Origin: Fluviicola sp.
Lineage (GTDB): Bacteria; Bacteroidota; Bacteroidia; Flavobacteriales_D; Crocinitomicaceae
Assembly (NCBI RefSeq): GCF_039596395.1
Contig: NZ_JBCNJT010000001.1
Coordinates: 2,019,305 to 2,083,304 of the forward strand
Direction of reading: 5' to 3'
DNA: 64,000 nucleotides
Within the stretch, counting starts at the first letter, position 1. Each line of letters starts with the position of its first letter. Below the pieces are notes generated by a model. That model was not told the origin of the DNA. It saw nothing but the letters and a program-made list of their open reading frames with translations, and made no database searches. Made by a program: the position numbers and the translations under genes. Below, in pieces: positions 35,348 to 44,576 of this stretch.

Positions 35348-38300
35348 ATGTTAGGAGGAATTTTAAAGAAAATCTTAGGCGATAAGTCAGCGACTGATCA
35401 AAAAAAATACCAACCTGTTATTCAACAAGTTGGAGAAATATTCAACACATTACAGAACGATTCTGACGACGCTTTACGTGGTAGAACAGCCAAGTTTAAA
35501 CAGAAAGTGCAGGACGCTATTGCAGGTTTGGAAGCAGAAATTGCCGACCTGACCAAGAAAGCGAACGATCCTCATATGCCTTTGCATCAGAAAGAAGCAA
35601 TCTACGAAAGCATCGATGCAAAAGAGAAGGAAGTCAATGAAACCATTGAAAAGGTATTGGAAGAAATCCTTCCGGAAGCATTTGCTGTGGTGAAAGAAAC
35701 AGCAAGACGCTGGGCAGCAAACGGCCAGCTTACAGTTACTGCTACCGAACTGGACAAAACACTTGCTACCAGAAAAGACGGTATTACCATTGAAGGAGAT
35801 CAAGCAATCTGGAGCAACAAATGGACAGCTGCAGGAGCTTCCGTTGAATGGGTAATGGTTCATTACGACGTTCAGCTGATGGGTGGAGCTGTATTGCACC
35901 GCGGAAACATTGCCGAGATGCAAACCGGGGAAGGTAAAACATTGGTTGCAACACTTCCGGTTTACCTGAATGCCCTTTCAGGAAAAGGAGTTCACGTAGT
36001 AACGGTGAACGACTACCTGGCAAAACGTGACTCCGAGTGGATGGGGCCTTTGTACCAGTTCCACGGATTAACGGTAGATTGTATCGACAAACACCAGCCG
36101 AATTCAGAAGCGCGCAGAGAGGCTTACATGGCGGATATTACTTTCGGAACGAACAACGAATTCGGTTTCGATTACCTGCGTGATAACATGGCGAGTGCTG
36201 TGGAAGACCTGGTACAGCGCAAACAACATTTTGCCATTGTCGATGAGGTCGATTCCGTATTGATTGATGATGCACGTACTCCATTGATTATTTCAGGGCC
36301 AACTCCAAAAGGAGATCAGCACGAGTTCTACGAATTGAAACCTCGTGTGGAATTGATCGTTGAGGCTCAGCGTAAATATGTAAACCAGGCTTTGGCTGAC
36401 GCAAAAAGATTGCTGACGGTAATCAACGGCGGAACAGTTGAAGGAATGGACCAGAAAACAGCTTTGGAACAAGGTGGAATTGCCTTGCTTCGTGCTCACA
36501 GAGGTTTGCCTAAAAACAAAGCATTGCATAAATTCCTTTCGGAACCGGGTATCAAGTCTCACTTGCAAAAGGTGGAGAACCAATACATGGCCGAGCAAGG
36601 AAGACAAATGAAGAAAATCGACGTGGAGTTATTCTTCGTGATCGATGAAAAACAAAACACGGTTGAATTAACGGAAAAAGGAATTGATTTGATCTCCGGG
36701 AACGACGACCGCAATTTCTTCGTAATGCCGGATATTTCATCCGAAATCGCTCAATTGCAGAAACAAAACCTTCCGAAAGAAGAGTTTGCAGATAAAAAAG
36801 AAGTATTGATCCGCGATTACACGGTTAAATCCGAGCGTATCCATTCCGTTTCCCAATTATTGAAAGCTTACGCCCTCTTCGAAAAAGAAGTGGAGTACGT
36901 GATCATGGACGGAAAGATCAAGATCGTGGATGAATCTACAGGTCGTATCATGGAAGGCCGCCGTTATTCAGACGGATTGCACCAGGCGATCGAAGCAAAA
37001 GAGAATGTAACGGTAGAAGCTGCAACACAAACGTATGCAACAGTTACCCTTCAGAACTACTTCCGTATGTACCACAAACTGGCTGGTATGACCGGTACGG
37101 CAGAAACGGAAGCAAAAGAATTCTGGGACATCTACAAATTAGACGTAGTGGTAATTCCTACCAACCGTCCGATTGCCCGTAAGGATGACAATGATTTGGT
37201 ATTCAAAACTGCGCGTGAAAAATATGCAGCGGTTATTGAAGAAGTGAATAAACTGGTTCAGGCAGGAAGACCTGTATTGGTTGGTACAACAACCGTAGAG
37301 ATTTCCGAGCTATTGAGCCGTATGTTGAAAATGCGCAACATTCCTCACCAGGTATTGAACGCGAAATACCACCAGAAAGAAGCAGAAATCGTAGCTGACG
37401 CAGGTAAAGCCGGAGCAGTAACAATTGCAACGAACATGGCCGGTCGTGGTACCGATATCAAATTGGGTGAAGGAGTGAAAGAAGCCGGAGGTTTGGCGAT
37501 CATCGGTACGGAAAGACACGATTCACGCCGTGTAGACAGACAGCTTCGAGGTCGTTCGGGCCGTCAGGGAGATCCGGGATCTTCTACTTTCTTTGTTTCC
37601 CTGGAGGACGATTTGATGCGTAAATTCGGTTCGGAGCGTATTGCAAAGATCATGGACCGTTTGGGATTGAAAGAAGGCGAAGTGATCCAGCACAGCATGG
37701 TTTCGAAATCCATCGAACGTGCACAGAAAAAAGTAGAAGAAAACAACTTCGGTATCCGTAAGCGTTTGTTGGAATACGATGACGTGATGAACGCACAACG
37801 TAAAGCGATTTACAAAAAACGCCGCAATGCACTTTTCGGGGATCGTTTGAGTGTAGACGTTTCCAATATGTTCTACGACGTGATCGAAGGATTGGTAAAT
37901 ACACATCAGGGAGGTTCTTTCGAAAACTTCAACATCGACATGATCCGTATCATCGGTATGGAATCACCGGTATCCGAAGAACAATTCAAAACAGCGAAAT
38001 ACGATGACCTGGTAAATGACCTTTACGACGGTGTGATGGAACATTATACACGCAAGAACAATCGTTTGGCTGAAATTTCCATGCCTCAGATCAAGCATGT
38101 ATACGAAACGATGTCGCAATACCAGAACATCCAGTTTATCATTACGGACGGTGTGAAAACCATGCCTTTGGTGGTGAGCCTGAAAGAAGCTTACGAATCA
38201 AACGGAGCATCTGTTCCGAGTGCACTGGAGCGCAACATCGTACTTGGAATGATCGACAACGAGTGGAAAGAGCACCTGCGCGAGATGGACGATTTACGCA

Positions 38301-38698
38301 GTTCTGTTCAGCAAGCGGTTTACGAACAGAAAGATCCGTTGCTGATCTACAAATTGGAATCATTCGAACTATTTAAAGCAATGAACGCGCGTTTGAGCAA
38401 CGAAACGGTTGAATTCTTAGTGAAAGCAGACGTTCCGAGAGATCAGCTGGACGATATCCAGACAACTAACCAGGATGTTACTCAAAACAATTACGAAAAA
38501 GCACAGATCGAATCGACTTCCTCCAGCACGGAAATGCCACGTTTCAGCGGAAGTGAAGGATACGAGGAAGCTATGCGCAATTCGGCACCGCAGCGCGAGA
38601 AACAACAACCGATCGTTTCAACGGAACCTAAAATAGGCCGGAATGATCCTTGTCCTTGCGGAAGCGGCAAGAAATACAAACAATGTCACGGAAAATAA
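35348..38698 (+). CDS. secA: Preprotein translocase ATPase SecA
   Basis: A 1116-residue motor that pushes unfolded preproteins through SecYEG, here the first export step for the many signal-peptide and T9SS proteins in the window. Walker A is TGEGKT at about 193-198, and [17 protein letters not shown] is the DEAD-type motif at about 297-313. [25 protein letters not shown] and [26 protein letters not shown] are the conserved helicase-2 motifs. The last 20 residues, [16 protein letters not shown], form the Cys3-His zinc site that binds SecB and lipids. The length exceeds E. coli SecA (901) because of insertions usual in Bacteroidota, including one near 340-420. A strong terminator and a 28-bp palindrome follow. 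Confidence 0.98.
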   Translation: MLGGILKKILGDKSATDQKKYQPVIQQVGEIFNTLQNDSDDALRGRTAKFKQKVQDAIAGLEAEIADLTKKANDPHMPLHQKEAIYESIDAKEKEVNETIEKVLEEILPEAFAVVKETARRWAANGQLTVTATELDKTLATRKDGITIEGDQAIWSNKWTAAGASVEWVMVHYDVQLMGGAVLHRGNIAEMQTGEGKTLVATLPVYLNALSGKGVHVVTVNDYLAKRDSEWMGPLYQFHGLTVDCIDKHQPNSEARREAYMADITFGTNNEFGFDYLRDNMASAVEDLVQRKQHFAIVDEVDSVLIDDARTPLIISGPTPKGDQHEFYELKPRVELIVEAQRKYVNQALADAKRLLTVINGGTVEGMDQKTALEQGGIALLRAHRGLPKNKALHKFLSEPGIKSHLQKVENQYMAEQGRQMKKIDVELFFVIDEKQNTVELTEKGIDLISGNDDRNFFVMPDISSEIAQLQKQNLPKEEFADKKEVLIRDYTVKSERIHSVSQLLKAYALFEKEVEYVIMDGKIKIVDESTGRIMEGRRYSDGLHQAIEAKENVTVEAATQTYATVTLQNYFRMYHKLAGMTGTAETEAKEFWDIYKLDVVVIPTNRPIARKDDNDLVFKTAREKYAAVIEEVNKLVQAGRPVLVGTTTVEISELLSRMLKMRNIPHQVLNAKYHQKEAEIVADAGKAGAVTIATNMAGRGTDIKLGEGVKEAGGLAIIGTERHDSRRVDRQLRGRSGRQGDPGSSTFFVSLEDDLMRKFGSERIAKIMDRLGLKEGEVIQHSMVSKSIERAQKKVEENNFGIRKRLLEYDDVMNAQRKAIYKKRRNALFGDRLSVDVSNMFYDVIEGLVNTHQGGSFENFNIDMIRIIGMESPVSEEQFKTAKYDDLVNDLYDGVMEHYTRKNNRLAEISMPQIKHVYETMSQYQNIQFIITDGVKTMPLVVSLKEAYESNGASVPSALERNIVLGMIDNEWKEHLREMDDLRSSVQQAVYEQKDPLLIYKLESFELFKAMNARLSNETVEFLVKADVPRDQLDDIQTTNQDVTQNNYEKAQIESTSSSTEMPRFSGSEGYEEAMRNSAPQREKQQPIVSTEPKIGRNDPCPCGSGKKYKQCHGK

Positions 38699-38701
38699 CA
38701 G

Positions 38702-38731
38702 AAAAGGCGGTTCAAATGAACCGCCTTTTTT
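38702..38731 (+). terminator. Intrinsic terminator of secA
   Basis: GGCGGTTCA (38706-38714) pairs with TGAACCGCC (38717-38725), preceded by an A-run and followed by a run of Ts, a few bases after the stop codon. A 28-bp palindrome lies 20 bases further on, so this junction has two hairpins. Confidence 0.88.
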
Positions 38732-38748
38732 ATTTATAATTGATATCA

Positions 38749-38776
38749 GTAGGGACGCGACGCATCGCGTCCCTAC
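38749..38776. repeat. 28-bp palindromic element, copy 5 (GCAT core), between convergent genes
   Basis: The left half is GTAGGGACGCGACG and the right half CATCGCGTCCCTAC, differing from copy 4 only at the centre. Flanks ATCA and TGAT extend the stem by four pairs. It lies between convergent secA and the fibronectin/T9SS cargo gene. Confidence 0.88.
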
Positions 38777-38784
38777 TGATTTAT

Positions 38785-40323
38785 TTATTTAACGATAGAT
38801 ACCTGGGATGATTTCTCCGTATCACCGATTCGTACTTTCAAAATGTAGATTCCATTTGAAATACGCTTCGTATCCAACTCTATTTTTTGTCCTCCTGCTT
38901 CATAAACACCGGATTTATTCGCAAGTACCTTCCCTCCCATGTCGATCAGTTCAATGGAAACTGTTTCTTCTTTGGAAAGCTCCGTATGCACCTGGATGTA
39001 ATCTTTGGCAGGATTCGGTAAAATGGTGTATCCTTGTTGTACCTGAACCATTTTCAATTCCTCGTCTGCGATTCGTTCCAAATCTTTTAGGGAGAACCCG
39101 TGGGATGGATTGATGGATTTCTCAGCCGGTGTTGTACTTACCTGCGCAGTTTCATAACAGAAACGGATGCACGTACGGCATATTTCCTGTTGTGCCGTGA
39201 TTTCCGTTACACACACATTGTAATAACCCGCAGAAGCATAGGTATGACTACCGATCCCTGAAGATGTTCCGTCACCCCAATCAACAATATAAGTAGAAGT
39301 CGGGTTTACAAAATCCAATACAACGGAAGCATTGGCAGTTCCGGTAGATGAACTGATTGAAGTATTCAGCGTGAAATTGCTGTTGCAAGCTACCCGGCAA
39401 TCTCTTACACAAATGTTGTCATAGTGTTTCACTTCTGATGGAGAACTGTTTACCTCCGGCGTGATGGAAATCGTAGTCGTGTTATCTATGATATTATCAA
39501 AATCAGCACAAGTCATGCCCGGTGTTCCAAATACCCATGTTCCATCAGCATTGCTCGGCGGCACTCCTCCGGCACAATGCGCAATCGGTGCACATACGCT
39601 TACCCAGCCATCTCCAGGATTCAATCCTACATTGGCAACAAAAACAATGGTATTCACACCGTCTGAAAGATAAATTTTAGGGTTGTACGGAAGTCCGCCA
39701 CCGCCTGCATAAGCGTAAACCAACTGCACATCAAAACAAAGGCATTGTCCCAGGTAATTCTGTCCCAGGTTGGTATAATCCACTGAGTTGCTGTAATAGG
39801 AAGTTCCGGAAAGGTCTCCCAGAGTCAAGCAATTCGTACCATCCAGCGGATTTACATCCGTGTAAGCAGTGGTTACCCCAACAGCCGTCCAATTTCCGGC
39901 CGGAGAACTTCCGTCAAACGTGCTGCATGGCTGGCTCTGGGTAGTAACACACATGCATTCCTGCTTGGTGTATGCGCTGGAAGTATTTGGGCCGCACTCG
40001 CTTCTTACACTCCATGAAAAACACGGATAGGATGATAGCGGGATAGTGACAGACGTACCTCCGACAGGAATTAAAACACTGGAAGAAGGCCCCGGATAAT
40101 TCGGACAACACATCGGATCTCCTACATACAAATAAACCGTGTATCCAGTTGCTCCCGGTGCAGGGCTCCAGTTTAAGGTGACCGAGTTGGAAGCCTTGTT
40201 GTATTTACAGGAGGCATTCGAAGGCGGTAAACAATTTGCGCTGGCTACTTGCGCATGGTTCCATTGTGAGCCCAACAGACAAAAAAGGGCGCACAAAACT
40301 AGCTGAAGTTTCATTCGTTTCAT
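38785..40323 (-). CDS. Secreted fibronectin/PKD-type protein with T9SS type A sorting signal
   Basis: A 512-residue exported protein with signal peptide MKRMKLQLVLCALFCLLGSQWNHAQ. Residues about 30-120 read SNSVTLNWSPAPGATGYTVYLY, a fibronectin type III domain. Residues about 130-310 form a Cys-containing beta-sandwich (TFDGSSPAGNWTAVG, LCFDVQLVYAYAGGG). A PKD-like unit near 330-390 contains YIVDWGDGTSSGIGSHTY. The C-terminus has YTILPNPAKDYIQVHT, ELIDMGGKVL and GIYILKVRIG, the type A T9SS tail removed by the sortase PorU and often replaced by lipid-linked sugar anchoring. It is an extracellular or surface protein of unknown target. Confidence 0.9.
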   Translation of the reverse strand: MKRMKLQLVLCALFCLLGSQWNHAQVASANCLPPSNASCKYNKASNSVTLNWSPAPGATGYTVYLYVGDPMCCPNYPGPSSSVLIPVGGTSVTIPLSSYPCFSWSVRSECGPNTSSAYTKQECMCVTTQSQPCSTFDGSSPAGNWTAVGVTTAYTDVNPLDGTNCLTLGDLSGTSYYSNSVDYTNLGQNYLGQCLCFDVQLVYAYAGGGGLPYNPKIYLSDGVNTIVFVANVGLNPGDGWVSVCAPIAHCAGGVPPSNADGTWVFGTPGMTCADFDNIIDNTTTISITPEVNSSPSEVKHYDNICVRDCRVACNSNFTLNTSISSSTGTANASVVLDFVNPTSTYIVDWGDGTSSGIGSHTYASAGYYNVCVTEITAQQEICRTCIRFCYETAQVSTTPAEKSINPSHGFSLKDLERIADEELKMVQVQQGYTILPNPAKDYIQVHTELSKEETVSIELIDMGGKVLANKSGVYEAGGQKIELDTKRISNGIYILKVRIGDTEKSSQVSIVK

Positions 40324-40504
40324 AATTCAGTATTTAAATAGTGTATACACACAACAAATCGCTGCGTGGTTCTGCATATATAAAACAAAATATCTTGCAA
40401 ATCAATTTTTTAACGTTTCCATTTCAGTTGATCCCGGATTTCGTGCATACCGGTAGTTGGTGATTAATCGCCTAACTCTTATTTCCTCATTCATCAATAA
40501 ATTT

Positions 40505-40512
40505 TAACTTTG
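40505..40512 (+). promoter_or_regulatory. Candidate -7 box of the DUF2520 gene (TAACTTTG)
   Basis: A TAnnTTTG match ending four bases before the ATG, the same spacing as at proline dehydrogenase. Confidence 0.45.
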
Positions 40513-40516
40513 AAGC

Positions 40517-41284
40517 ATGAGCCAAAAATTAAAAATCGGAATAGTCGGAATGGGAAATGTGGGAATTCATTTCCTCAAGCACCTGATCGAATTGGGACAA
40601 ACAAACCTGACCGTTTATTCGCGTTCGGGGAACAACTTGCCCATTCCCATGGATGTGAAAGATGTACAGTTCACCAATGATTTCAAGGAATTCATTGATT
40701 TTGACATTGTTTTTTGTGCTGTGAACGACAACACGATGGCAGAGATGGTGCAGCTTATTTCAAAATACGCCCCGGTGGTTTCCGTTTCGGGAACCGTGAA
40801 CCTGAACCATTTGAAAACCAAATACCCGGTAGGTACTTTTTATCCGCTGCAAAGTTTTAAGGCCGACCAGCAAATAAACTGGAAGGGATTACCGCTTTTT
40901 ATTGAAACTGCAGATCCGACATTCAAATCTTTCTTGCTGAAACTCGGAAAAACATTCAGCGGAAATGCCATTGAGCTCTCGGAAGATAAACGCCAGTACC
41001 TGCACGTTGCAGCTGTATTTGCGAATAACTTCACGAACCACATCATCGACCTTGCGGCGCATTATTGCGAGGAACACGACATTCAGTTCGATTGGCTGAA
41101 ACCATTGATCAACCAGACGATGGAGAAGATACAAACCAATCATCCGCACGATATTTTAACAGGCCCTGCAGTGCGCAATGATCAAAGCACGATCAAAAAA
41201 CATTTGCAATTGCTGGAACCGGACCAGAAAAACATCTACCAGACCTTGACTAAAAGTATCCTCAAACACCACCAGCATGATTAG
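40517..41284 (+). CDS. Rossmann-fold, DUF2520 domain protein
   Basis: A 255-residue cytoplasmic protein. The N-terminal half is an NAD(P)-binding Rossmann domain, IGIVGMGNVGIHFLKHL, with the G-x-G-x-x-G loop and a following strand ending in YSRSG, which suits NADP. The C-terminal half, with VGTFYPLQSFKADQQINW and LHVAAVFANNFTNHIIDLA, is the helical DUF2520 dimer domain. The overall form resembles ProC-like and 6-phosphogluconate-type dehydrogenases. The substrate is unknown. The stop overlaps the KdsC-like gene by eight bases, and this pairing is common in Bacteroidota. Confidence 0.9.
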   Translation: MSQKLKIGIVGMGNVGIHFLKHLIELGQTNLTVYSRSGNNLPIPMDVKDVQFTNDFKEFIDFDIVFCAVNDNTMAEMVQLISKYAPVVSVSGTVNLNHLKTKYPVGTFYPLQSFKADQQINWKGLPLFIETADPTFKSFLLKLGKTFSGNAIELSEDKRQYLHVAAVFANNFTNHIIDLAAHYCEEHDIQFDWLKPLINQTMEKIQTNHPHDILTGPAVRNDQSTIKKHLQLLEPDQKNIYQTLTKSILKHHQHD

Positions 41285-41795
41285 CTACAAGGAGCGCTTA
41301 AACGCTATTTCGACATTTATTTTTGATATTGACGGTGTTTTGACAGACGGAACGGTTTTTCCTTATCACGGAGAACTCCTGCGCGGGTTGAATTCCAAAG
41401 ACGGATACGCTATTCAGTACGCAGTCAAAAAAGGATACAAAGTTTTTATCATCACCGGAGGAAACTCGGAAGATGTAAAAACAAGCCTGATTCATTTGGG
41501 AGTAACGGAAGTACATTTGCGTTCTTCGCACAAAGCACAGGTTTACCAGCAGATGAAGGAAAAACATCAGTTGAAGGATCAGGAAGTATTGTATATGGGA
41601 GATGACCTTCCCGATTACGAGGTAATGCAAATCGTTGGCATGGCTGCTTGTCCGCAGGATGCAGCGATAGAGATCAAGCATATTTCTCATTATCAGTCGC
41701 CCTATTTCGGTGGAAAAGGATGTGTGAGGGATGTGATCGAACAGACGCTTCGCGTACACGGTGATTGGTTTACGGAGGAAGCATTTATTTGGTAA
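41277..41795 (+). CDS. KdsC-like HAD phosphatase (3-deoxy-manno-octulosonate-8-phosphatase family)
   Basis: A 172-residue HAD-superfamily phosphatase of the capless C0 type. Motif I is FIFDIDGVLTDGTVF (Asp17, Asp19), motif II is FIITGGNSEDVKTSL, and motif IV is LYMGDDLPDYEVM with the acidic pair. Lys in HLRSSHKAQV fits motif III. KdsC removes phosphate from Kdo-8-phosphate in lipopolysaccharide core synthesis and works as a tetramer. Close homologues may act on other sugar acids, so I leave the symbol empty. The upstream gene overlaps by eight bases, and a 28-bp palindrome follows the stop. Confidence 0.88.
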   Translation: MISYKERLNAISTFIFDIDGVLTDGTVFPYHGELLRGLNSKDGYAIQYAVKKGYKVFIITGGNSEDVKTSLIHLGVTEVHLRSSHKAQVYQQMKEKHQLKDQEVLYMGDDLPDYEVMQIVGMAACPQDAAIEIKHISHYQSPYFGGKGCVRDVIEQTLRVHGDWFTEEAFIW

Positions 41796-41800
41796 AACAT

Positions 41801-41828
41801 GTAGGCCCGCGATTAATCGCGGGCCTAC
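41801..41828. repeat. 28-bp palindromic element, copy 6 (ATTAAT core, CCC/GGG variant)
   Basis: A perfect palindrome with half-arm GTAGGCCCGCGATT. It differs from copy 2 at one stem position, C for G, matched by G for C on the other arm. Flanks AAACAT (41795-41800) and ATGTTT (41829-41834) extend it to a 40-bp inverted repeat. It sits between convergent KdsC-like and LEA14-like genes, whose stop lies in the right flank. Confidence 0.9.
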
Positions 41829-41832
41829 ATGT

Positions 41833-42834
41833 TTATTGTTTTTTGTCTTCCCGTTTTTCTTTCCGCTCTTCGCGTTTTTCCAGGCGGGCTTCTTTTTTGT
41901 CTTCCCTTTTTTCCTTACGGCGTTCTTTTTTCTTTTCTTTCTCGCGTTTTTTATCCTCCTTTTTCTTCTCTTCATCCACCAGTTCCATTTTACCGGAAGC
42001 AAAAATCACAGTAGGTATCCGTTTCATCTTTCCTACATCCAGGTAACCACTGAGTTTGATTCGGAACGTTACGCGGTCTTTATCCCCGATTACCTTAAAG
42101 ATCGTTTCCAGCGGATGGTTCATTTTCAGGTTCAGCGGAAGCCTCAATACCTGGGAGCTTTGCGGACGCAGGGAAAAGTCTCTCGGAAATTTCCCCCTGG
42201 AAGCCAGGTCATCCCCTATTTTTATTTCATACTGCAAATCATGCAGGTCCAGCGATAGGTTTTTTCCCTCGTTGATAATCCCCAGGAAAAGTTGTGCTTC
42301 GATGTCCTTTTTGAACAATTTGACTTTTTTCTCTGTTTTGATCAGCTTGAATTGAGGCGGAACAGGAACTTCGATCTTTTGACTTTTGATAAAAGGTACT
42401 TTCATTCCCGAATAAACGATCACCGCAGAGATACTCAACCCGGTGGAATCTTTCCCCTGGAGACTCATGATCTTGTTGCGCGTGTGGCTGATCGGTATTT
42501 TCACCGAAAAAGTCACCGAATCAGCCTGACCGCTTTTCTGGTGCAAACCCACATAATTCCGGGTCGACACCAGTAAGGTTCCCCCCAACGCCAGATCGCA
42601 GATCACGCTGTCGATATTCATCTCGTAAGGAGCTTTATTGACCACGATTGTGTTCACTTCGACAAAAGCGGTATCCTGGTGGATATCCGCCTTTATCAAT
42701 GTAATTTCCGTTACCTCCGGCACCAGTAAATTCAGCATTTTTTGTTTCTGGATAAAGAGATAGGTCAAATACCCCGCTACTCCAAGGAACAAAATCAGTA
42801 ATACAGGCCAAAGCCGAAGTTTGAGTGTCATCAT
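41833..42834 (-). CDS. Membrane-anchored LEA14-like (water-stress/hypersensitive-type) protein with a charged tail
   Basis: A 333-residue protein. A single membrane segment at about 8-27 (LWPVLLILFLGVAGYLTYLF) is followed by two beta-sandwich modules that look like LEA type 2 domains: VTEITLIKADIHQDTAFVEV, then IEAQLFLGIINEGKNLSLDLHDLQYEI with later FPRDFSLRPQSSQVLRLPL. The last 45 residues are almost only Lys, Arg and Glu (KKEDKKREKEKKKERRK and on), a long charged helix. The similar tail of the next-door DUF748 protein is noteworthy. It overlaps the end of that gene by four bases and must be co-translated with it. The family match is by look only, so moderate certainty. Confidence 0.72.
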   Translation of the reverse strand: MMTLKLRLWPVLLILFLGVAGYLTYLFIQKQKMLNLLVPEVTEITLIKADIHQDTAFVEVNTIVVNKAPYEMNIDSVICDLALGGTLLVSTRNYVGLHQKSGQADSVTFSVKIPISHTRNKIMSLQGKDSTGLSISAVIVYSGMKVPFIKSQKIEVPVPPQFKLIKTEKKVKLFKKDIEAQLFLGIINEGKNLSLDLHDLQYEIKIGDDLASRGKFPRDFSLRPQSSQVLRLPLNLKMNHPLETIFKVIGDKDRVTFRIKLSGYLDVGKMKRIPTVIFASGKMELVDEEKKKEDKKREKEKKKERRKEKREDKKEARLEKREERKEKREDKKQ

Positions 42835-44108
42835 TTCTTTTTACGTTCGTTTTTGCGAGCTTCCCGCTTTTCTTTTCGTGCTTCTCTCTTTTCTTTACGT
42901 GCCTCTTTTTTCTCCGGATTACCTCCGAACACTTTTTCGAGGAATGTTTTCTTTCCTCCCTCCTTCAGGTTATTAATACTTATCGAATTATCAACTGAAG
43001 GTTTCAAAGCATGTAAAAATGCATTCCTTAAAACATAACTAATTGCCCGCCAGGTATTCAAATGTACTTTATCAAATGTACCGTTGATATTGATTTTGGT
43101 TGCCAATTGTTCTTTTTTCTGGTTCTGAAGGATTTCAGCTGCACTGGCAACCAGCGTTTCCCACAAAATTTGCTTGAAGTCTCCTTCTTCCTTATTCCAT
43201 TGAACAATATCCAGGTTTTTCAGGAATGGTTTTACGTAACCACCGAATTTTCCTTGTTTGGCGGCAAATTCACCATACATACTGAAGGTTCCTTTTTTGA
43301 CGTCGAAGTTTCCGTATTCCCTGAGCATGTCATTGAGTAACACCAGGTTCAAATTGTTCATGGAAACGTTCATATCAAAGGTAGGCTTCTTGGCCAGTCC
43401 GTCGAATTTCGCATTCAGGGCGAATTTTCCTTCGTAAGCCTCTGCACTGGCAGTAAGTGTTGCCGGAAGCAATTCCTTACTGTCGGTTACATTCGTGAGG
43501 TTCGTTGCGGTGATATTGATGTTCTTCATGGCGATATCCAATTTAGGTTTTGCACCTAAATCGTGATAGTGGACCTGGCCGTTATGGATATCGAAACGGT
43601 TAATGGTCACCGGCATCAAATCATCTACCAATTGCGCGAAATCAGCTGTATCGGCTTTCACATCTTCCCCTTTGTGTTTGTCTTTCACGAAATTGACAAC
43701 GGGTTCTTCCACACTGATTTCCCCCACAATGGCACCATGGAAGATGGCCTTCCATTCAATGGACAAATCAATAGACGGAGACTTGAAGAACGGGATCGTA
43801 TCTTTTTCACCGGTTTTGCCTTTTTTCTCTACCCGTTTGAGAATACGGATATCCTTAATCACGTAGGCACCGCGATATAAATGAATGTCAATGTCATCCA
43901 CATGGCCGTAATACTCTTCCAGGTTTTCCAGTTTCCCGTTGACGTATTTCAACACGATATACGGCAGCAACAGTCTGAAAATGACCAATACCAAAATGAT
44001 TGATCCCCAGATTATCCGGCGTTTTCTTTTTCTTTTTTTACGTTCTTCCGGAGTCATGGCTTTCTTGCGCTCTCTCCGGCTCATCTTTGGCGTTTGTTTC
44101 TTCTCCAT
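42831..44108 (-). CDS. DUF748 (AsmA-like) membrane-anchored protein with charged ends
   Basis: A 425-residue protein. It begins with a strongly basic cytoplasmic tail (SRRERKKAMTPEERKKRKRKRR), then one membrane segment at about 33-52 (IIWGSIILVLVIFRLLLPYI), and a long periplasmic region. That region has the DUF748/AsmA repeats: VDDIDIHLYRGAYVIKDIRI, FKSPSIDLSIEWKAIFHG, ITINRFDIHNGQVHYHD-like (here VTINRFDIHNGQ) and KKGTFSMYGEF. AsmA-type proteins form elongated beta-taco structures that move lipids or guard envelope assembly, so a role in outer-membrane lipid traffic is plausible. The last 30 residues are Lys, Arg and Glu only, echoing the next protein's tail. Confidence 0.8.
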   Translation of the reverse strand: MEKKQTPKMSRRERKKAMTPEERKKRKRKRRIIWGSIILVLVIFRLLLPYIVLKYVNGKLENLEEYYGHVDDIDIHLYRGAYVIKDIRILKRVEKKGKTGEKDTIPFFKSPSIDLSIEWKAIFHGAIVGEISVEEPVVNFVKDKHKGEDVKADTADFAQLVDDLMPVTINRFDIHNGQVHYHDLGAKPKLDIAMKNINITATNLTNVTDSKELLPATLTASAEAYEGKFALNAKFDGLAKKPTFDMNVSMNNLNLVLLNDMLREYGNFDVKKGTFSMYGEFAAKQGKFGGYVKPFLKNLDIVQWNKEEGDFKQILWETLVASAAEILQNQKKEQLATKININGTFDKVHLNTWRAISYVLRNAFLHALKPSVDNSISINNLKEGGKKTFLEKVFGGNPEKKEARKEKREARKEKREARKNERKKK

Positions 44109-44576
44109 GGCAATCGTTTTAAAAATTGTGATGGTAACGGTACAAACCCGGTTAGTAATGGAGTGGTTTCATTTATTTAGGAGAAAAGATAGGTAAAAGG
44201 TTGAATCGATTTTTACGCCAAAAGTTAATTTATTCTAATTACCAATACCGGATTCTGAATTGCGAATTGTACACGGCTGGCTCTTTCAAACGTATCCGGT
44301 TCGTTTTAAATGGATTCCCGAAAAGTTTCACATGGATTCCTGTCGGTTAAAGAATCACTTCTGTTTCGGAACTAGTGACAAAAGTTTCCGGGAGATTAAC
44401 AGAAGTCTCTGTGAGATTGACAAAGATTCGCGGGAGATTGACAAAAGTCTCCGTGATATTAACAGAGGTTTCCGCGAGATTAACAAAGGTCTTCGTGATA
44501 TTAACAAAGGTTCCCTTGCTATGAACAAAAGTCTTCGTGAGATTGGCTTCGGTTCACGAAAAACACGTGCACGTTT
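44109..44576. other. 468-base spacer with a 21-bp tandem repeat and a doubtful short reading frame
   Basis: The centre holds eight 21-bp repeats (next entry). A forward reading frame from 44260 to 44655 (131 codons, ATG start) spans them and would code for heptads such as REINKSL and RDINKGL, then a tail (FAPWLLAISIQ) overlapping the convergent YkgJ gene by 79 bases. No convincing promoter or export signal precedes it, so I treat it as probably non-coding or a remnant. The rest of the spacer shows nothing. Confidence 0.45.
44377..44544 (+). repeat. Eight 21-bp tandem repeats (heptad-coding if translated)
   Basis: Units start at 44377 and follow every 21 bases. The consensus is AACAAAAGTCTCCGTGAGATT (split here as AACAAAAGTC and TCCGTGAGATT). 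The period is a whole number of codons, and in the forward frame each unit reads (N/D)(K/R)(S/G)xRE/DI. No stop codon interrupts it. The final unit fades into GGCTTCGGTTCACG. Confidence 0.88.

Noticed and set aside
41298..42002. Reverse reading frame of 234 codons covering the KdsC-like gene and the end of the LEA14-like gene
   Set aside because: It is antisense to a strong HAD phosphatase and in another frame of the LEA14-like gene; the Lys-rich start derives from that gene's tail.
44377..44544. Possible CRISPR array
   Set aside because: The units are contiguous with no spacers, vary in sequence and are 21 bases long; no cas gene is nearby.
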